This document shows, piece by piece, positions 19,605 to 28,929 of a DNA stretch of 64,000 nucleotides (the first letter of the stretch is position 1; the number at the start of each line of letters is the position of its first letter). The DNA comes from an uncultured Coriobacteriaceae bacterium (lineage in GTDB: Bacteria > Actinomycetota > Coriobacteriia > Coriobacteriales > Atopobiaceae), in NCBI GenBank assembly GCA_902779675.1, contig CACZCK010000003.1:199259-263258 (forward strand), written 5' to 3'. The translations under genes were made by a program, and so were the position numbers. The notes under the pieces are model-generated. The model saw nothing but the letters and a program-made list of their open reading frames with translations, was not told the origin of the DNA and did not search any database.

Positions 19605-20629
19605 CGTGCGGCCTCTTGCTCGTAGACGAGTCCGCCATCGTCCCCGCCGCTGGAGAGCAGGCGGACCTTGGCACCCGAGTGGGAACGCACGGGAGTTCCT
19701 GCCGCGCGACTCGCACGCGCGGCGACTGCGGAGGCGATGCGCTGCCCTATGCCAGTGCCGTGCGTGGCGGCTGCTGTGGTGGCCAAGCCCTCCCCCGAGG
19801 CCTTGAGCTCGCGCTTGTCGAAGCGCCTCTGCAGCGTACGCCCGGTGGCCTGCGTCCCCAGATACCCAAATCCCGCCTGGAAGAGCCAGCCCACCAGCGG
19901 AATCTTTCCCAGCGCCTTGTTGGCAAAGGCGCGGGAGCCAAGGCCAGCACCTACGGCCGAGAGCACCTCGGGCACACGGCCCAGAGCAAGGGGCTCGCCG
20001 TTGACGGCGGCAATGGACAGCGCTAGGCGCGCCTGGTTGACTGCCATCGACGGAAGCTCGGCACCAGGACCCTTCTTGGCGGTGCCCATCGCGTTCTCCA
20101 TGGCAAAGTCGTTGATGAGCTCGCGCACCTTGGCCCGACGACAGAAGGCGAAATTGGCCGCGAGGGCAATGCTCTTGTCCGTCGCGTCCACGAGCCACTC
20201 GGCGAGGCGATTGGTCAGGACCTCGGCGTTGGTCGCCGAGATGACGCTCACGCGTCGCGCGGCCGTATCGCCCAGCGGGAGCCGAGGGGCGTCGAGGGAG
20301 GACTCGACGACCAGAGCCACCGGAACGCCCGCTGCAGCAAGCTCGCAGACGCCAGCCGATATGGCAGCCGCATCGCGGCCCATCACGGCCACGCACACGT
20401 CTGGAACGGTAGGAGCCAGGAGGTCCGTGCCGGACGCGGCAGCCACCACGCGCACATCCGCCGAAGGCAGGCGTGGCACGAAGGCGTCACGCACTGGAAT
20501 CGCAAGGGCCTTGGGTGCAGTGACGTCAACGAGGCAGAGCACGCACACGTAGTCGGTTCGCCGCTGCTCCACCTCTTGTCCCGAACGGACCATATCGCCC
20601 GTCTTGGTGATTATCGACATGCCAGCCAT
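19601..20629 (-). CDS. DUF697-like membrane-associated protein, function unknown
   Basis: 342 residues. The N-terminal 150 residues look Rossmann-like (VCVLCLVDVTAP, VCVAVMGRDAAAISAG, VALVVES). The middle section (about 150-275) resembles the DUF697 helical domain: repeated small-residue helices with MAVNQARLALSIAAVNG and KIPLVGWLFQAGFGYLGTQA. The C-terminal 60 residues are Ala/Arg/Gly-rich and probably disordered. It sits between rodA and the radical SAM pair with an ATGA overlap to the latter. I do not recognise a specific function; the DUF697 match is by eye. Confidence 0.7.
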   Translation of the reverse strand: MAGMSIITKTGDMVRSGQEVEQRRTDYVCVLCLVDVTAPKALAIPVRDAFVPRLPSADVRVVAAASGTDLLAPTVPDVCVAVMGRDAAAISAGVCELAAAGVPVALVVESSLDAPRLPLGDTAARRVSVISATNAEVLTNRLAEWLVDATDKSIALAANFAFCRRAKVRELINDFAMENAMGTAKKGPGAELPSMAVNQARLALSIAAVNGEPLALGRVPEVLSAVGAGLGSRAFANKALGKIPLVGWLFQAGFGYLGTQATGRTLQRRFDKRELKASGEGLATTAAATHGTGIGQRIASAVAARASRAAGTPVRSHSGAKVRLLSSGGDDGGLVYEQEAAR

Positions 20630-20693
20630 GGGCTCTCCCTCCCTGTCGCCTCATTCTACGGCACCTTGCGTAGCCGTTGCCCCGAGGCGGCGC

Positions 20694-21917
20694 CTATGCG
20701 GCCTTCGGACGATGCCGCCAGATTGACTGGACCATGCCCACACTCATGAGCTGGGCAATCATGGACGACGAACCAAAGCTGATGAAGGGCAGTGGAATGC
20801 CCGTAATGGGCATGAGGCCGATGCACATGCCCACGTTCTGCAGGAGCTGGAACGACCACATGGTGACGATGCCCACCAACACGAGCTTGGCAAAGGGCGA
20901 GTCGACGCGCTGAGCCAGCGAGATGGAGGCAAAGATCATGGCGCCGAACAGGCCGAGCAAGACCGTGGAGCCCACGAAGCCAAACTCCTCGGCCATCAGT
21001 GCAAAGATGAAGTCGGTGTGCGCCTCGGGCAGAAAGCCGGAGCCGGACTGCGTGGCATTACCGATCCCCTTGCCAAAGAACCCACCCGAGCCAACGGCGA
21101 TCTTGGCCTGTTGCAGGTTGTAGCCGTTGTTGGATGGGTCGACCGAAGGATCGACAAAGACGATGAGGCGGTTGAGCTGGTACTGCTTGAGCACGTGTGG
21201 CAGCCCTGGCGTCATGGAGGTGACCACGACCATCGTGGCGCCAAGCACCACCACGCCGATGGTCACCAGCACCCAACTGCGCGGGGCCCCGGCGCAGATG
21301 ATGATGGCGGCGCCTGCCACCAGCACGATAAGGCCCGTGCCAAGGTCGGGCTGCGTCAGGATGAGCAAAAACGGGATGGTGAGGATGCCACAGAGCTTGA
21401 GATAGTCGCGCAGCGTCTCGATGCGCCCGTTGTACTGCGCTCCCAGCGACGCCATGAGAAGTATGGTGACGAGCTTGGCGGGCTCGGAGGGTTGGAACCG
21501 CAGCCCTATGATCGGGATGCGCACCCAGCCGGTGATGCCCTTCGCCGAGTAGCCGAACCCGGGCACCTTGGGCAGGATCATGAGCAGCGCCGCCGCCACC
21601 AACAATGCCGTCGACATGTTGGCCAGCGTGCGATAGTCGTAGACCCACATGGCATAGGCAGCGACCAGCCCGAGCGCGATGCCCACGAGCTGGCGCGTGA
21701 AGGATGCCTCGGCGATGGTGAGCGAGGCGGACCAGATGATGAGCGAGCCGTACGCGACCAGAAGCAGCGTCGGCACAAGCTGGGGCAGGTACAGGATCTG
21801 CGAGATGCCCGTGGCTGACATCTTGGGGCCCCTTGCGCTGCCCGCGCCACGCGAGAAGGTGGTATGCGCCTTCTCGCCGATGCCCTCCGGTCCCGCGTCG
21901 CGGGAGAACAATGCCAT
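20694..21917 (-). CDS. rodA: rod-shape peptidoglycan glycosyltransferase RodA (SEDS family)
   Basis: Polymerises lipid II into glycan strands in the elongasome with the neighbouring class B PBP. 407 residues, about ten membrane segments. SEDS signatures: FQPSEPAKLVTILLM, LTQPDLGTGLIVL, FLPEAHTDFIFALMAEEFGF and ITGIPLPFISFGSSSM. ATG 21917 (AGGAGG upstream) lies ten bases after the mrdA stop. The assignment to RodA rather than FtsW rests on the mreBCD-mrdA context. Confidence 0.95.
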   Translation of the reverse strand: MALFSRDAGPEGIGEKAHTTFSRGAGSARGPKMSATGISQILYLPQLVPTLLLVAYGSLIIWSASLTIAEASFTRQLVGIALGLVAAYAMWVYDYRTLANMSTALLVAAALLMILPKVPGFGYSAKGITGWVRIPIIGLRFQPSEPAKLVTILLMASLGAQYNGRIETLRDYLKLCGILTIPFLLILTQPDLGTGLIVLVAGAAIIICAGAPRSWVLVTIGVVVLGATMVVVTSMTPGLPHVLKQYQLNRLIVFVDPSVDPSNNGYNLQQAKIAVGSGGFFGKGIGNATQSGSGFLPEAHTDFIFALMAEEFGFVGSTVLLGLFGAMIFASISLAQRVDSPFAKLVLVGIVTMWSFQLLQNVGMCIGLMPITGIPLPFISFGSSSMIAQLMSVGMVQSIWRHRPKAA

Positions 21918-21927
21918 CCGTGTCCTC

Positions 21928-23961
21928 CTATCGCACGCCCGACGTGTCGATTGCGTTCGACGTGTCGGGCTCATCGTAGATTGCGCCCATGATGTCGCGC
22001 ACGACATACATGGCCGACTCGCTGCCGTATCCGCCCTGCTCGATGCAGGAGGCCACCACATAGCGTGGGTTGTCTGCGGGCAGGTAGGCAACGAACCAGC
22101 CCGTGGGCTCGCGGTCGCTGGCGCGTTCTGCGGTCCCCGTCTTGCCAGCGACCAGCTCCTTCATGTTGGTGAAGTGCGATGCCTGGGCCTCGGACTCCTC
22201 ATAGATCACGCCCTGGAGGCCGCTCTGCACCAGATCGAGCGACGCGTCCTGCTCCTCGACGGTCAGGGCCACCTCGCTCTCGTAGTCGATGACCGTGCCA
22301 CCGCCCGTGCGTGTGGCAACGCCCTTCAGCAGGTGTGGGCGCATGATCTTGCCGCGCGTGGCAATGCCCGCGTACACGCAGGCCATCTGCAGCGGCGTGA
22401 CCAGCAAGTCACCCTGGCCAATCACAAGGTTGGTGGTGTCGCCGCCCTGCCAGCTGCGTGCGTAGTCATCGGCCTGCGTGAAGTAACTCCACTTCCACTC
22501 CGCATCGGGCACGCGTCCCTCCGACTCTGCGGGCAGGTCGATGCCCGTGGCCTTGCCCAGGCCCCAACGACGATAGGTCTCCTGCAGGCCCTCGGGGTTG
22601 TCGGAGTTGAAGAAGCCCTTGCCGATCTCGTAGAACACGGTATCGCAGGAGTAGACGATGCCCTGCCGCAGGTCAACGCCACCATGGCCGTCGTGGTTCC
22701 AGCAGTACTGCCCGTAAGCCTCGCCAAAGCCGGTCCAGTAGCCAGAGCACACGTACTGCGATTCGCTCGTGGCGATGCCGTAGTTGAGCGCCGCAAAGGT
22801 CGACAGGGGCTTGATGGTGGACGCCGAGGGATACTGGCCCGCAATAACTCGGTTCATGAGGGGGTTGCCCGCCTCCTCTGAGGAGAGCATCTCCCAGTCA
22901 TCGTTGGATATGCCGCCCACAAAGTCGCTCGGTGAGAAGGTCGGATAGCTCGCAAGCGCAATCACGTCGCCGTTGGTGACGTCGATGCACACCGCGCTGC
23001 CGCTGTTGCACACCTGGTTGCCAGCCTTGCGCACGCGCTCTATGGCGTCGACGAGCCCCTGCTCGGCAGCCTGCTGCACCTTGCTGTCGATGGTGAGGAT
23101 GACGTCAGAGCCGCTCTGCGCGTCGATGGAGCTGGCGTAGTCAAGCACGTTGCCGTCGGCATCCACGTAGACGGTCTGCTCGCCGCGCACGCCCTGCAAC
23201 ACGCTCTCGTACTGGTACTCGATGCCCGCCTGCCCAACGGTGTCGCCGGACTCGTAGCTGATGCCGGTGTCGGAGGCCTGCTCTTCAGCAGCCTTGAGCT
23301 GCTCCTGCGTGGGGCTTCCCGTGTAGCCAATCACGTGGGCACAGGTGGTCCCCTGAGGGTAGTGCCGCTGCACACGCTCCTCGACGTGGATGCCCTCGAA
23401 GAGATACTGGTGCTCGTCGATGTAGGCGACCATGCGGCGCGAGACGTCGACGGCCACGGTGCGCTGACTCTGCGCGCCTTCCGTCTGGTCCTGAATCTTG
23501 CGGCGCACGGCCATGGGGGGCATGCCGAGCACGTTTGCCAGATGCTGGATCTTGACCTCATCGTCGATCACGTCGGGACTGGCGACCACCACCAGGCTCG
23601 GCCGGTTTGTGACCAGCTCGATCCCGTTGCGGTCGAGGATGCGTCCGCGCGGCGCGACCGTCGAGATGGTGCGTGTGCGGTTGAGCTCCGCCTGCTGGGC
23701 GTACTCGTCCGCCGACACCAGCTGCATGGCCCACAGGCGGGCGAAGAGCACGCCAATGATGCTTCCCGAGAAGATGGAGAGGCCAGTGAGGCGCGTCTTG
23801 AAGCCCTTCTCGGCAGAGTTGTCGCCGCCGCCCGACGCGCGGGGCGCCTGGCCGCCGATGTCGAAGGTGAATCGCGCCTCTCCCCTGTTGACCAGCACCA
23901 ACAGAACGAGCGTGACCAGAACGATGGCCAGCAGTATGGCGATGACGACTATGGGGTTCAT
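21928..23961 (-). CDS. mrdA: penicillin-binding protein 2, elongasome transpeptidase
   Basis: Class B PBP that cross-links the side wall. 677 residues. The pedestal region has TRTISTVAPRGRILDRNG. The transpeptidase motifs are ASTIK (Ser nucleophile in SAGQYPSASTIKPL-type context), SCD in VYSCDTVFYEIG and KTGTAE. Unusual: two hydrophobic N-terminal stretches, about residues 3-25 and 57-82, where most PBP2 proteins have one. It follows mreD by nine bases and precedes rodA. Confidence 0.95.
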   Translation of the reverse strand: MNPIVVIAILLAIVLVTLVLLVLVNRGEARFTFDIGGQAPRASGGGDNSAEKGFKTRLTGLSIFSGSIIGVLFARLWAMQLVSADEYAQQAELNRTRTISTVAPRGRILDRNGIELVTNRPSLVVVASPDVIDDEVKIQHLANVLGMPPMAVRRKIQDQTEGAQSQRTVAVDVSRRMVAYIDEHQYLFEGIHVEERVQRHYPQGTTCAHVIGYTGSPTQEQLKAAEEQASDTGISYESGDTVGQAGIEYQYESVLQGVRGEQTVYVDADGNVLDYASSIDAQSGSDVILTIDSKVQQAAEQGLVDAIERVRKAGNQVCNSGSAVCIDVTNGDVIALASYPTFSPSDFVGGISNDDWEMLSSEEAGNPLMNRVIAGQYPSASTIKPLSTFAALNYGIATSESQYVCSGYWTGFGEAYGQYCWNHDGHGGVDLRQGIVYSCDTVFYEIGKGFFNSDNPEGLQETYRRWGLGKATGIDLPAESEGRVPDAEWKWSYFTQADDYARSWQGGDTTNLVIGQGDLLVTPLQMACVYAGIATRGKIMRPHLLKGVATRTGGGTVIDYESEVALTVEEQDASLDLVQSGLQGVIYEESEAQASHFTNMKELVAGKTGTAERASDREPTGWFVAYLPADNPRYVVASCIEQGGYGSESAMYVVRDIMGAIYDEPDTSNAIDTSGVR

Positions 23962-23969
23962 CTACGCCC

Positions 23970-24539
23970 CTAGAGGTTGCCAAGGTCGTAACGCGACCCG
24001 TGCGAGCGCGGCGTCTTGGACGGCTTGCCGCCCAGCGAGAGTGCGTTGCCCGTCTCGTGCGAGATGACGTATGCGAACGGCGCAAAGGCAAGCACCGTGA
24101 GCGCCAGCGTGGGGACCGTGCGCATGAAGACTACATCCATGATGCTGCTTGCCTCGCCCACCAGGAACATGGCCACGTGATAGAGCAGCGTCACGCCCGC
24201 AGCCAGCCACGAGAAGGTGCGGAGGGACCCAGCGAAGTCGTCGGCCATGCGGTTACGCGGCTCCATTCCCATCAGAAACGAGCCGATGGTAAGAAGAAAC
24301 GACATGAGCCCTATCGGGCCAGTGGTTGAGAGGTCGAAGACCAGGCCCGCCAAAAACCCGCAGATCACGCCCGTGCGGCCGCCCATCATCATGGAAGCGA
24401 TGCCTGCAAAGACGAGCGCAAGGTTGGCACGACCGTTGCCGAGCGGCACGTTGGGGGCGACGGCCACCTGGAGCACGAGACACAGCGCGGCAAGGGCGCC
24501 GAAGTCGCGACGCGTCTTGATCGAGTCTTTGATCTGCAT
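23970..24539 (-). CDS. mreD: rod shape-determining protein MreD
   Basis: Small integral membrane protein of the elongasome, 189 residues with about five membrane segments. ANLALVFAGIASMMMG and GFLAGLVFDLSTTGPIG are typical of the family. Encoded between mreC and mrdA with nine-base gaps on both sides, so it is part of the mreBCD-mrdA-rodA operon. Confidence 0.92.
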   Translation of the reverse strand: MQIKDSIKTRRDFGALAALCLVLQVAVAPNVPLGNGRANLALVFAGIASMMMGGRTGVICGFLAGLVFDLSTTGPIGLMSFLLTIGSFLMGMEPRNRMADDFAGSLRTFSWLAAGVTLLYHVAMFLVGEASSIMDVVFMRTVPTLALTVLAFAPFAYVISHETGNALSLGGKPSKTPRSHGSRYDLGNL

Positions 24540-24548
24540 GCGTACCCC

Positions 24549-25622
24549 CTAACCCTGGCTCTCGTCGGACGCGTCTGTCGACTCCGCCTGCTCGTCGTCG
24601 GTCGGCTGCTCGCCGTCTCCGGCAGCGGCATCGTCCTGCGAGCCGTCCTGCGACTGGCCGTCATCCTGCTTGGAGACGGTACCCGCTGTGGGGTTGGCTC
24701 CCGCCGAGGAATCCTGCGCGTCAGCCTCGGCCACGTCCTGCGAGGTGGCCTTCTGGTCCTCGGTCAACGACGTGATGACCAGCACCTCCTCGAAGCTCTC
24801 GGCAGAGGAGAGCGGCTCGACCTCGATGTCGTAGTACAGCGACCCGGAGGTCCGCTCGACACTGAGCACGGTTCCCAGTGGAAGCCCCTTGGGAAAGACC
24901 CCGCCCAGGCCACTCGTCACGATGGTATCGCCGACCTCGACCATCTGGTCGGTGCGCACGCGTGTGAGGCGCAAAGTGCCGTCGACCGAGCCGCGCAGCA
25001 CGCCCTGGGCGCGGCTCGACTGCACCATCGCCGAGACCGACGAGTTCTCGTCGGTGATGAGGCGGACGGTGGCAGAGGTCGCCCCGCATCTGATGATCTG
25101 GCCGATCGCGCCGTTGGCGTCGGTGACGGGCATGCCCACGGCAAGCCCGGCCGAGGTGCCCTTGTCGATGGTGACGGTCGAGCTCCACGAGTCCGTCGAG
25201 CCGGAGATGATGCGCGCCCCCGTGGACTGAAGGTTGTAGAGGCTCTGGAGGCCCAGTAGGCTCTCGAGCCTCCGGGCCGTCTGCTCAGACTCCTCGAGCT
25301 CGGCGTTGCGCGCCACCAGGCGCTCGTTCTCCGCCTTGAGGTCGGAGAGGCGCTCCTGGTCGGTGGTGAGGTTGACGAATATGTTGCCCAGGCCCTGCAC
25401 AGGCGCAGTCGCCGCCCCGCCCACCCAGCGGATGGGCGTAGTGATGGTCATCCAGGCTCCACGCACCGCAGAGAACGGGCCGCCGGCATCGCCCTCGCGC
25501 ACGCTGGCCGTAAACATCACCAGCGACAGCACCACGAGCACGATGCAGGTACGCAGGCCGCTGTCTGTGTCGTTGCGACGAAACCGCGTCGCCTGCGGGG
25601 AGGAGCTCCCCTTACGAGGCAT
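24549..25622 (-). CDS. mreC: rod shape-determining protein MreC
   Basis: Periplasm/outside-facing scaffold linking MreB filaments to wall synthases. 357 residues: membrane segment about 22-40, coiled coil about 86-123 (LKAENERLVARNAELEESEQ), then the beta-barrel region (TIDKGTSAGLAVGMPVTD; VTSGLGGVFPKGLPLGTV). The last 75 residues are an acidic, Gln/Ser/Asp-rich tail, longer than in most MreC proteins. ATG 25622; an in-frame GTG three codons upstream is also possible, and neither has a strong ribosome-binding site. Confidence 0.93.
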   Translation of the reverse strand: MPRKGSSSPQATRFRRNDTDSGLRTCIVLVVLSLVMFTASVREGDAGGPFSAVRGAWMTITTPIRWVGGAATAPVQGLGNIFVNLTTDQERLSDLKAENERLVARNAELEESEQTARRLESLLGLQSLYNLQSTGARIISGSTDSWSSTVTIDKGTSAGLAVGMPVTDANGAIGQIIRCGATSATVRLITDENSSVSAMVQSSRAQGVLRGSVDGTLRLTRVRTDQMVEVGDTIVTSGLGGVFPKGLPLGTVLSVERTSGSLYYDIEVEPLSSAESFEEVLVITSLTEDQKATSQDVAEADAQDSSAGANPTAGTVSKQDDGQSQDGSQDDAAAGDGEQPTDDEQAESTDASDESQG

Positions 25623-25634
25623 GTTCTGCACCCG

Positions 25635-26681
25635 CTACTGAGCCGAGCTCTGCACGAAGCCGCCGGAGAGGGCGTTGGCCTCGAGCACCTTGGCGCAGCC
25701 GTTCACGACGTTCTCGAGGGCGGTCGGACTCACGTTGACCGGCACGCCAGTCTCGTCGCGCAGACGCTGGTCGAGCCCGCGCAGCAGTCCGCCGCCGCCG
25801 GTAAGCAGCACGCCGTAGTACATGAGGTCGCTCGCCAGGTCGGGAGGGGTCACGTCGAGGGCGTCCTTGACGGCCTTGGTGACCTCGTCGAGCGGCTTGT
25901 CGAGGGCGCGACGGATCTCCTCGCTCTCGATGCGCACCGTCTTGGGCAGGCCACTCATGACGTCGCGGCCGTTGACCTCGACGTCGAGCTCCTCGGCCAG
26001 CGGTGCAGCCGAGCCGACCTTGATCTTGATGTCCTCGGCGGTTCGCTCGCCGATGCTCAGGTTGTAGGCGTCACGCACGTGCTGCAGGATGGTCTGGTCG
26101 AACTCGTCGCCCGCGGTACGAATGGACTGCGAGACCACGATGCCGCCCATGGAGATGACCGCCACCTCGGTGGTGCCACCACCGATGTCGACCACCATGG
26201 AACCCGTGGGATCCTCGATGGGCAGATCGGCGCCGATGGCTGCGGCCATCGGCTCCTCAATCAGGTACGCCTGGCGAGCGCCAGCCTGGATGGTGGCCTC
26301 GAACACGGCACGCTTCTCGACCGAGGTGACACCCGACGGCACGCACACGACCACGCGGGGGCGCGGCGACCACGGGTAGCGGTTGGATCCGCGCGCCTTC
26401 TCGATGAAGTAGCGCAGCATGACCTCGGTCACGTCGAAGTCGGCGATAACGCCGTCCTTGAGAGGACGCTCGGCAATGATCGAGCCAGGCGTGCGGCCGA
26501 TCATGCGCTTGGCGTCGGCTCCGACGGCGAGCACGCGATCCTCGTTGCGGTCGATGGCAACGACGGAAGGCTCGTTGAGGACGATACCCTGGCCTCGGCG
26601 GGCCACCAGCGTGTTGGCCGTTCCGAGGTCGATGGCAAGATCCCCATCGTATTCTCCGAAGAATGCGTCAAAGAGCGACAT
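25635..26681 (-). CDS. mreB: actin-like rod shape protein MreB
   Basis: Cytoskeletal ATPase that guides side-wall synthesis. 348 residues. Phosphate 1 loop LAIDLGTANTLV, phosphate 2 loop MVVDIGGGTTEVAVIS and the adenosine loop LTGGGGLLRGLD are intact. N-terminal MSLFDAFFGEY could serve as the membrane-binding amphipathic helix. First gene of the mre set and directly downstream of the TPR membrane protein gene (62-base gap). Confidence 0.97.
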   Translation of the reverse strand: MSLFDAFFGEYDGDLAIDLGTANTLVARRGQGIVLNEPSVVAIDRNEDRVLAVGADAKRMIGRTPGSIIAERPLKDGVIADFDVTEVMLRYFIEKARGSNRYPWSPRPRVVVCVPSGVTSVEKRAVFEATIQAGARQAYLIEEPMAAAIGADLPIEDPTGSMVVDIGGGTTEVAVISMGGIVVSQSIRTAGDEFDQTILQHVRDAYNLSIGERTAEDIKIKVGSAAPLAEELDVEVNGRDVMSGLPKTVRIESEEIRRALDKPLDEVTKAVKDALDVTPPDLASDLMYYGVLLTGGGGLLRGLDQRLRDETGVPVNVSPTALENVVNGCAKVLEANALSGGFVQSSAQ

Positions 26682-26743
26682 GGCTTCCCTATCTTCTGCA
26701 ATGTATCGGCCCCATCAGGGACCATGCGTGGTCGTTGTACGGT

Positions 26744-28156
26744 TTACAGGGATCCCTCGGTGGAGCTGGTGCCTTCGTCACCCTCGGCGGACTGCTCGCC
26801 AGACTCCTCGGCAGACTGATCTCCAGTCTCCTCGGCGGTCTCGGCCTCACCGGTGTCGAGAGCGGCTTCCTGGCCGTCGAGCGAAGGGTAGACCACGGTC
26901 ACGCCCGTGACCTTCCAGCCGATGCCATCGCGCACGAGGCTCACTTCGTAGTTCTGCTCCCCGCCCGCAGAAAGCGTGACGGTGACCAGCGCGGAGGACT
27001 CGTTCATGGAGCGGTCGACGCCCTCGACCGTGACGCCGGTTGCGCCATCGGGCAGGACTGCCTCGATGGCTTGCCTCTCCTCCTCGCTCAGCGAGCTAGA
27101 GACGAGCTTGCTCACGTCTCCACCGGAGGCGTTGGTGGTAAAGAGGTCCTCGACCACGCTCTCCTGCAGCGGCCAACCATAACCACTGTAGTAGGCATAC
27201 GCGAGCCCGCCGCCCACGAGCAGCAGGAACAGAAGGAAGACGAGGAACCCGCGCAGGCCAGAATGGCCGTGCTTGCGCCTGATCGAGCGGTTGTCCATCT
27301 CGATTTGGGCCATCTCCTGCTCGCTGATGTCAAAGAAGCCCGTGTCCTCGGGCGAGGGCATGAACTCGCCGGACTTGCCCAGCGGGTCGAGCGGGTCGTT
27401 GCCGGAGGCATAACCGACGGCAGCAAGGAACTCGTCGGTAGAGCCGGAGGAACCCGCCGAGGTGCTCATGGCGGCCTTGGCTGCGGCAAGCGCGGCGGCG
27501 CCGTCGGCGCTTAGCTCGTGCGTGCCGTCCTCGGTCGCATGGGAGAACGAGTCGACTGCCTCGTTCCAGCGATTGGCGGCTGCGTAGGCGACGCCCAGGT
27601 CCTCGTAGATGGCGTTCTGGCTCTCGAGCGGCGTGGAGAAGTCGAGTGCGGTGCGGTAGGCCTCGACGGCATCGACCGCACGACCCATCTTCATGAAGCA
27701 GCCACCCAGGCTGCGCAGAGCGCCGGAGGGATCGGGGTTGGTCTCGTCGATGGCGGCGTTGCGGTAAGCCACGCCAGCCTCGCGGAAGTCGCCGATCTGG
27801 CTGTAGGCGTTGCCGAGAGCCACATAGGCCTTGTAGGGCGTGGGGTACTCGGTGTCCTTGGTCGCCATGACGAGCGACGCGACGGCCTCCTGCGGCTTGC
27901 CCGCCGCGAGCAGCGCGCGTCCGCGATTGGCGGCAAGCGCTCCGGAGTGGCCATAGCTGGCGTCACCGAGAGCATCGCCGTAAGCGATGGCCGCCTGGTC
28001 GAAGTTGCCGAGCTTCATGAGGCAGTTGCCCAGAAGATGGTCGATGCGACCCGAAACCTCGCCCGGAAGCTTCGCCTGCTCGAGCCACCTGACTGCCGAG
28101 AGAAGGTCGCCCTGACGGTATGCGTCCCTTCCCGCTTCGAATGCCTGCTGATTCAC
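26744..28156 (-). CDS. TPR-repeat membrane protein, function unknown
   Basis: 470 residues. About 1-230 are tetratricopeptide-like repeats (FDQAAIAYGDAL, FREAGVAYRNAA, WNEAVDSFSHAT). A 70-residue linker follows, then one membrane segment at 302-324. Beyond it is an outside-facing domain of about 115 residues (VSLVRDGIGWKVTGVTVVY, resembling DUF4878/lumazine-binding-type folds by eye) and a Glu/Ser-rich tail. N-inside topology puts the TPRs in the cytoplasm. Adjacency to mreB suggests a role in envelope growth; that is inference only. Confidence 0.8.
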   Translation of the reverse strand: MNQQAFEAGRDAYRQGDLLSAVRWLEQAKLPGEVSGRIDHLLGNCLMKLGNFDQAAIAYGDALGDASYGHSGALAANRGRALLAAGKPQEAVASLVMATKDTEYPTPYKAYVALGNAYSQIGDFREAGVAYRNAAIDETNPDPSGALRSLGGCFMKMGRAVDAVEAYRTALDFSTPLESQNAIYEDLGVAYAAANRWNEAVDSFSHATEDGTHELSADGAAALAAAKAAMSTSAGSSGSTDEFLAAVGYASGNDPLDPLGKSGEFMPSPEDTGFFDISEQEMAQIEMDNRSIRRKHGHSGLRGFLVFLLFLLLVGGGLAYAYYSGYGWPLQESVVEDLFTTNASGGDVSKLVSSSLSEEERQAIEAVLPDGATGVTVEGVDRSMNESSALVTVTLSAGGEQNYEVSLVRDGIGWKVTGVTVVYPSLDGQEAALDTGEAETAEETGDQSAEESGEQSAEGDEGTSSTEGSL

Positions 28157-28207
28157 CGTTGCACCTCGTTTCGTGGTATGGATGTGGTCTCGAGGCCGAT
28201 TCGTGTC

Positions 28208-28756
28208 TTACTGCTCGCCGTGCTCGATGCGCACGGAGTTGATGACATCGCCCGCACGGAGCTCGGTGATGACATCCATGCCCTCGATGGTCGTACCGAA
28301 CACCGTGTAACCGGAGTCGAGGCCATGCTGGGGACCGAGGCAGAAGTAGAACTGAGAGCCCGCGGAGTCGGGCTGCTGCGAGCGCGCCATGGCGAGCGCG
28401 CCGTCGACGTGGCTGTTATTGGGGTTGGTGGTGTACTCCTGGCGGATACGATAGCCGGGACCGCCCGTGCCAGGCATGCCAAAGGGACCCATCTCGCCTG
28501 CGGCGACCTGCTCGGGAGTCATCTCGCGCGTGTTGGGGCAGCCACCCTGGATCACGAAACCCGGCACGTAGCGATGGAACTTGAGGCCGTCATAGAAGCC
28601 CTTGGCCGCAAGCTCGCACAGGTTGGCCACATGGATGGGTGCGCCGGCACCGTCGAGGCGCACGCGAATCGTGCCCTTGCTCGTGTCGAACACCGCGATC
28701 TCGTCGCCCAACACCTGATAGGCGGGCGTATACAGCATGTCTGGTAGAAAACCCAT
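28208..28756 (-). CDS. cyclophilin-type peptidyl-prolyl isomerase
   Basis: Catalyses cis-trans isomerisation of Xaa-Pro bonds. 182 residues with no signal peptide, so cytoplasmic. Cyclophilin core: FYDGLKFHRYVPGFVIQGGC, GALAMARSQQPDSAGSQFYF and YTVFGTTIEGMDVI; the active-site Arg (FHR), Gln (QFYF) and Phe are present. ATG 28756 (MGFLPDM) follows AAAGGGA. A possible -10 (TAGAAT, 28846-28841 on the minus strand) lies upstream. Confidence 0.94.
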   Translation of the reverse strand: MGFLPDMLYTPAYQVLGDEIAVFDTSKGTIRVRLDGAGAPIHVANLCELAAKGFYDGLKFHRYVPGFVIQGGCPNTREMTPEQVAAGEMGPFGMPGTGGPGYRIRQEYTTNPNNSHVDGALAMARSQQPDSAGSQFYFCLGPQHGLDSGYTVFGTTIEGMDVITELRAGDVINSVRIEHGEQ

Positions 28757-28929
28757 CGCATTCCCTTTCGAAGCGCGCCACGGGTGGCGCGTGGGGCGCG
28801 CACCATGCGATGATGCCGCGCCCAACATACATACGCTCTCATTCTAACAGCAGCGGGTATGGTTCACAGATTCGGCAGACGCAATTGGGCGAATGGACGG
28901 AGCGAGTACACGCCAACCGCAACCAGAGG

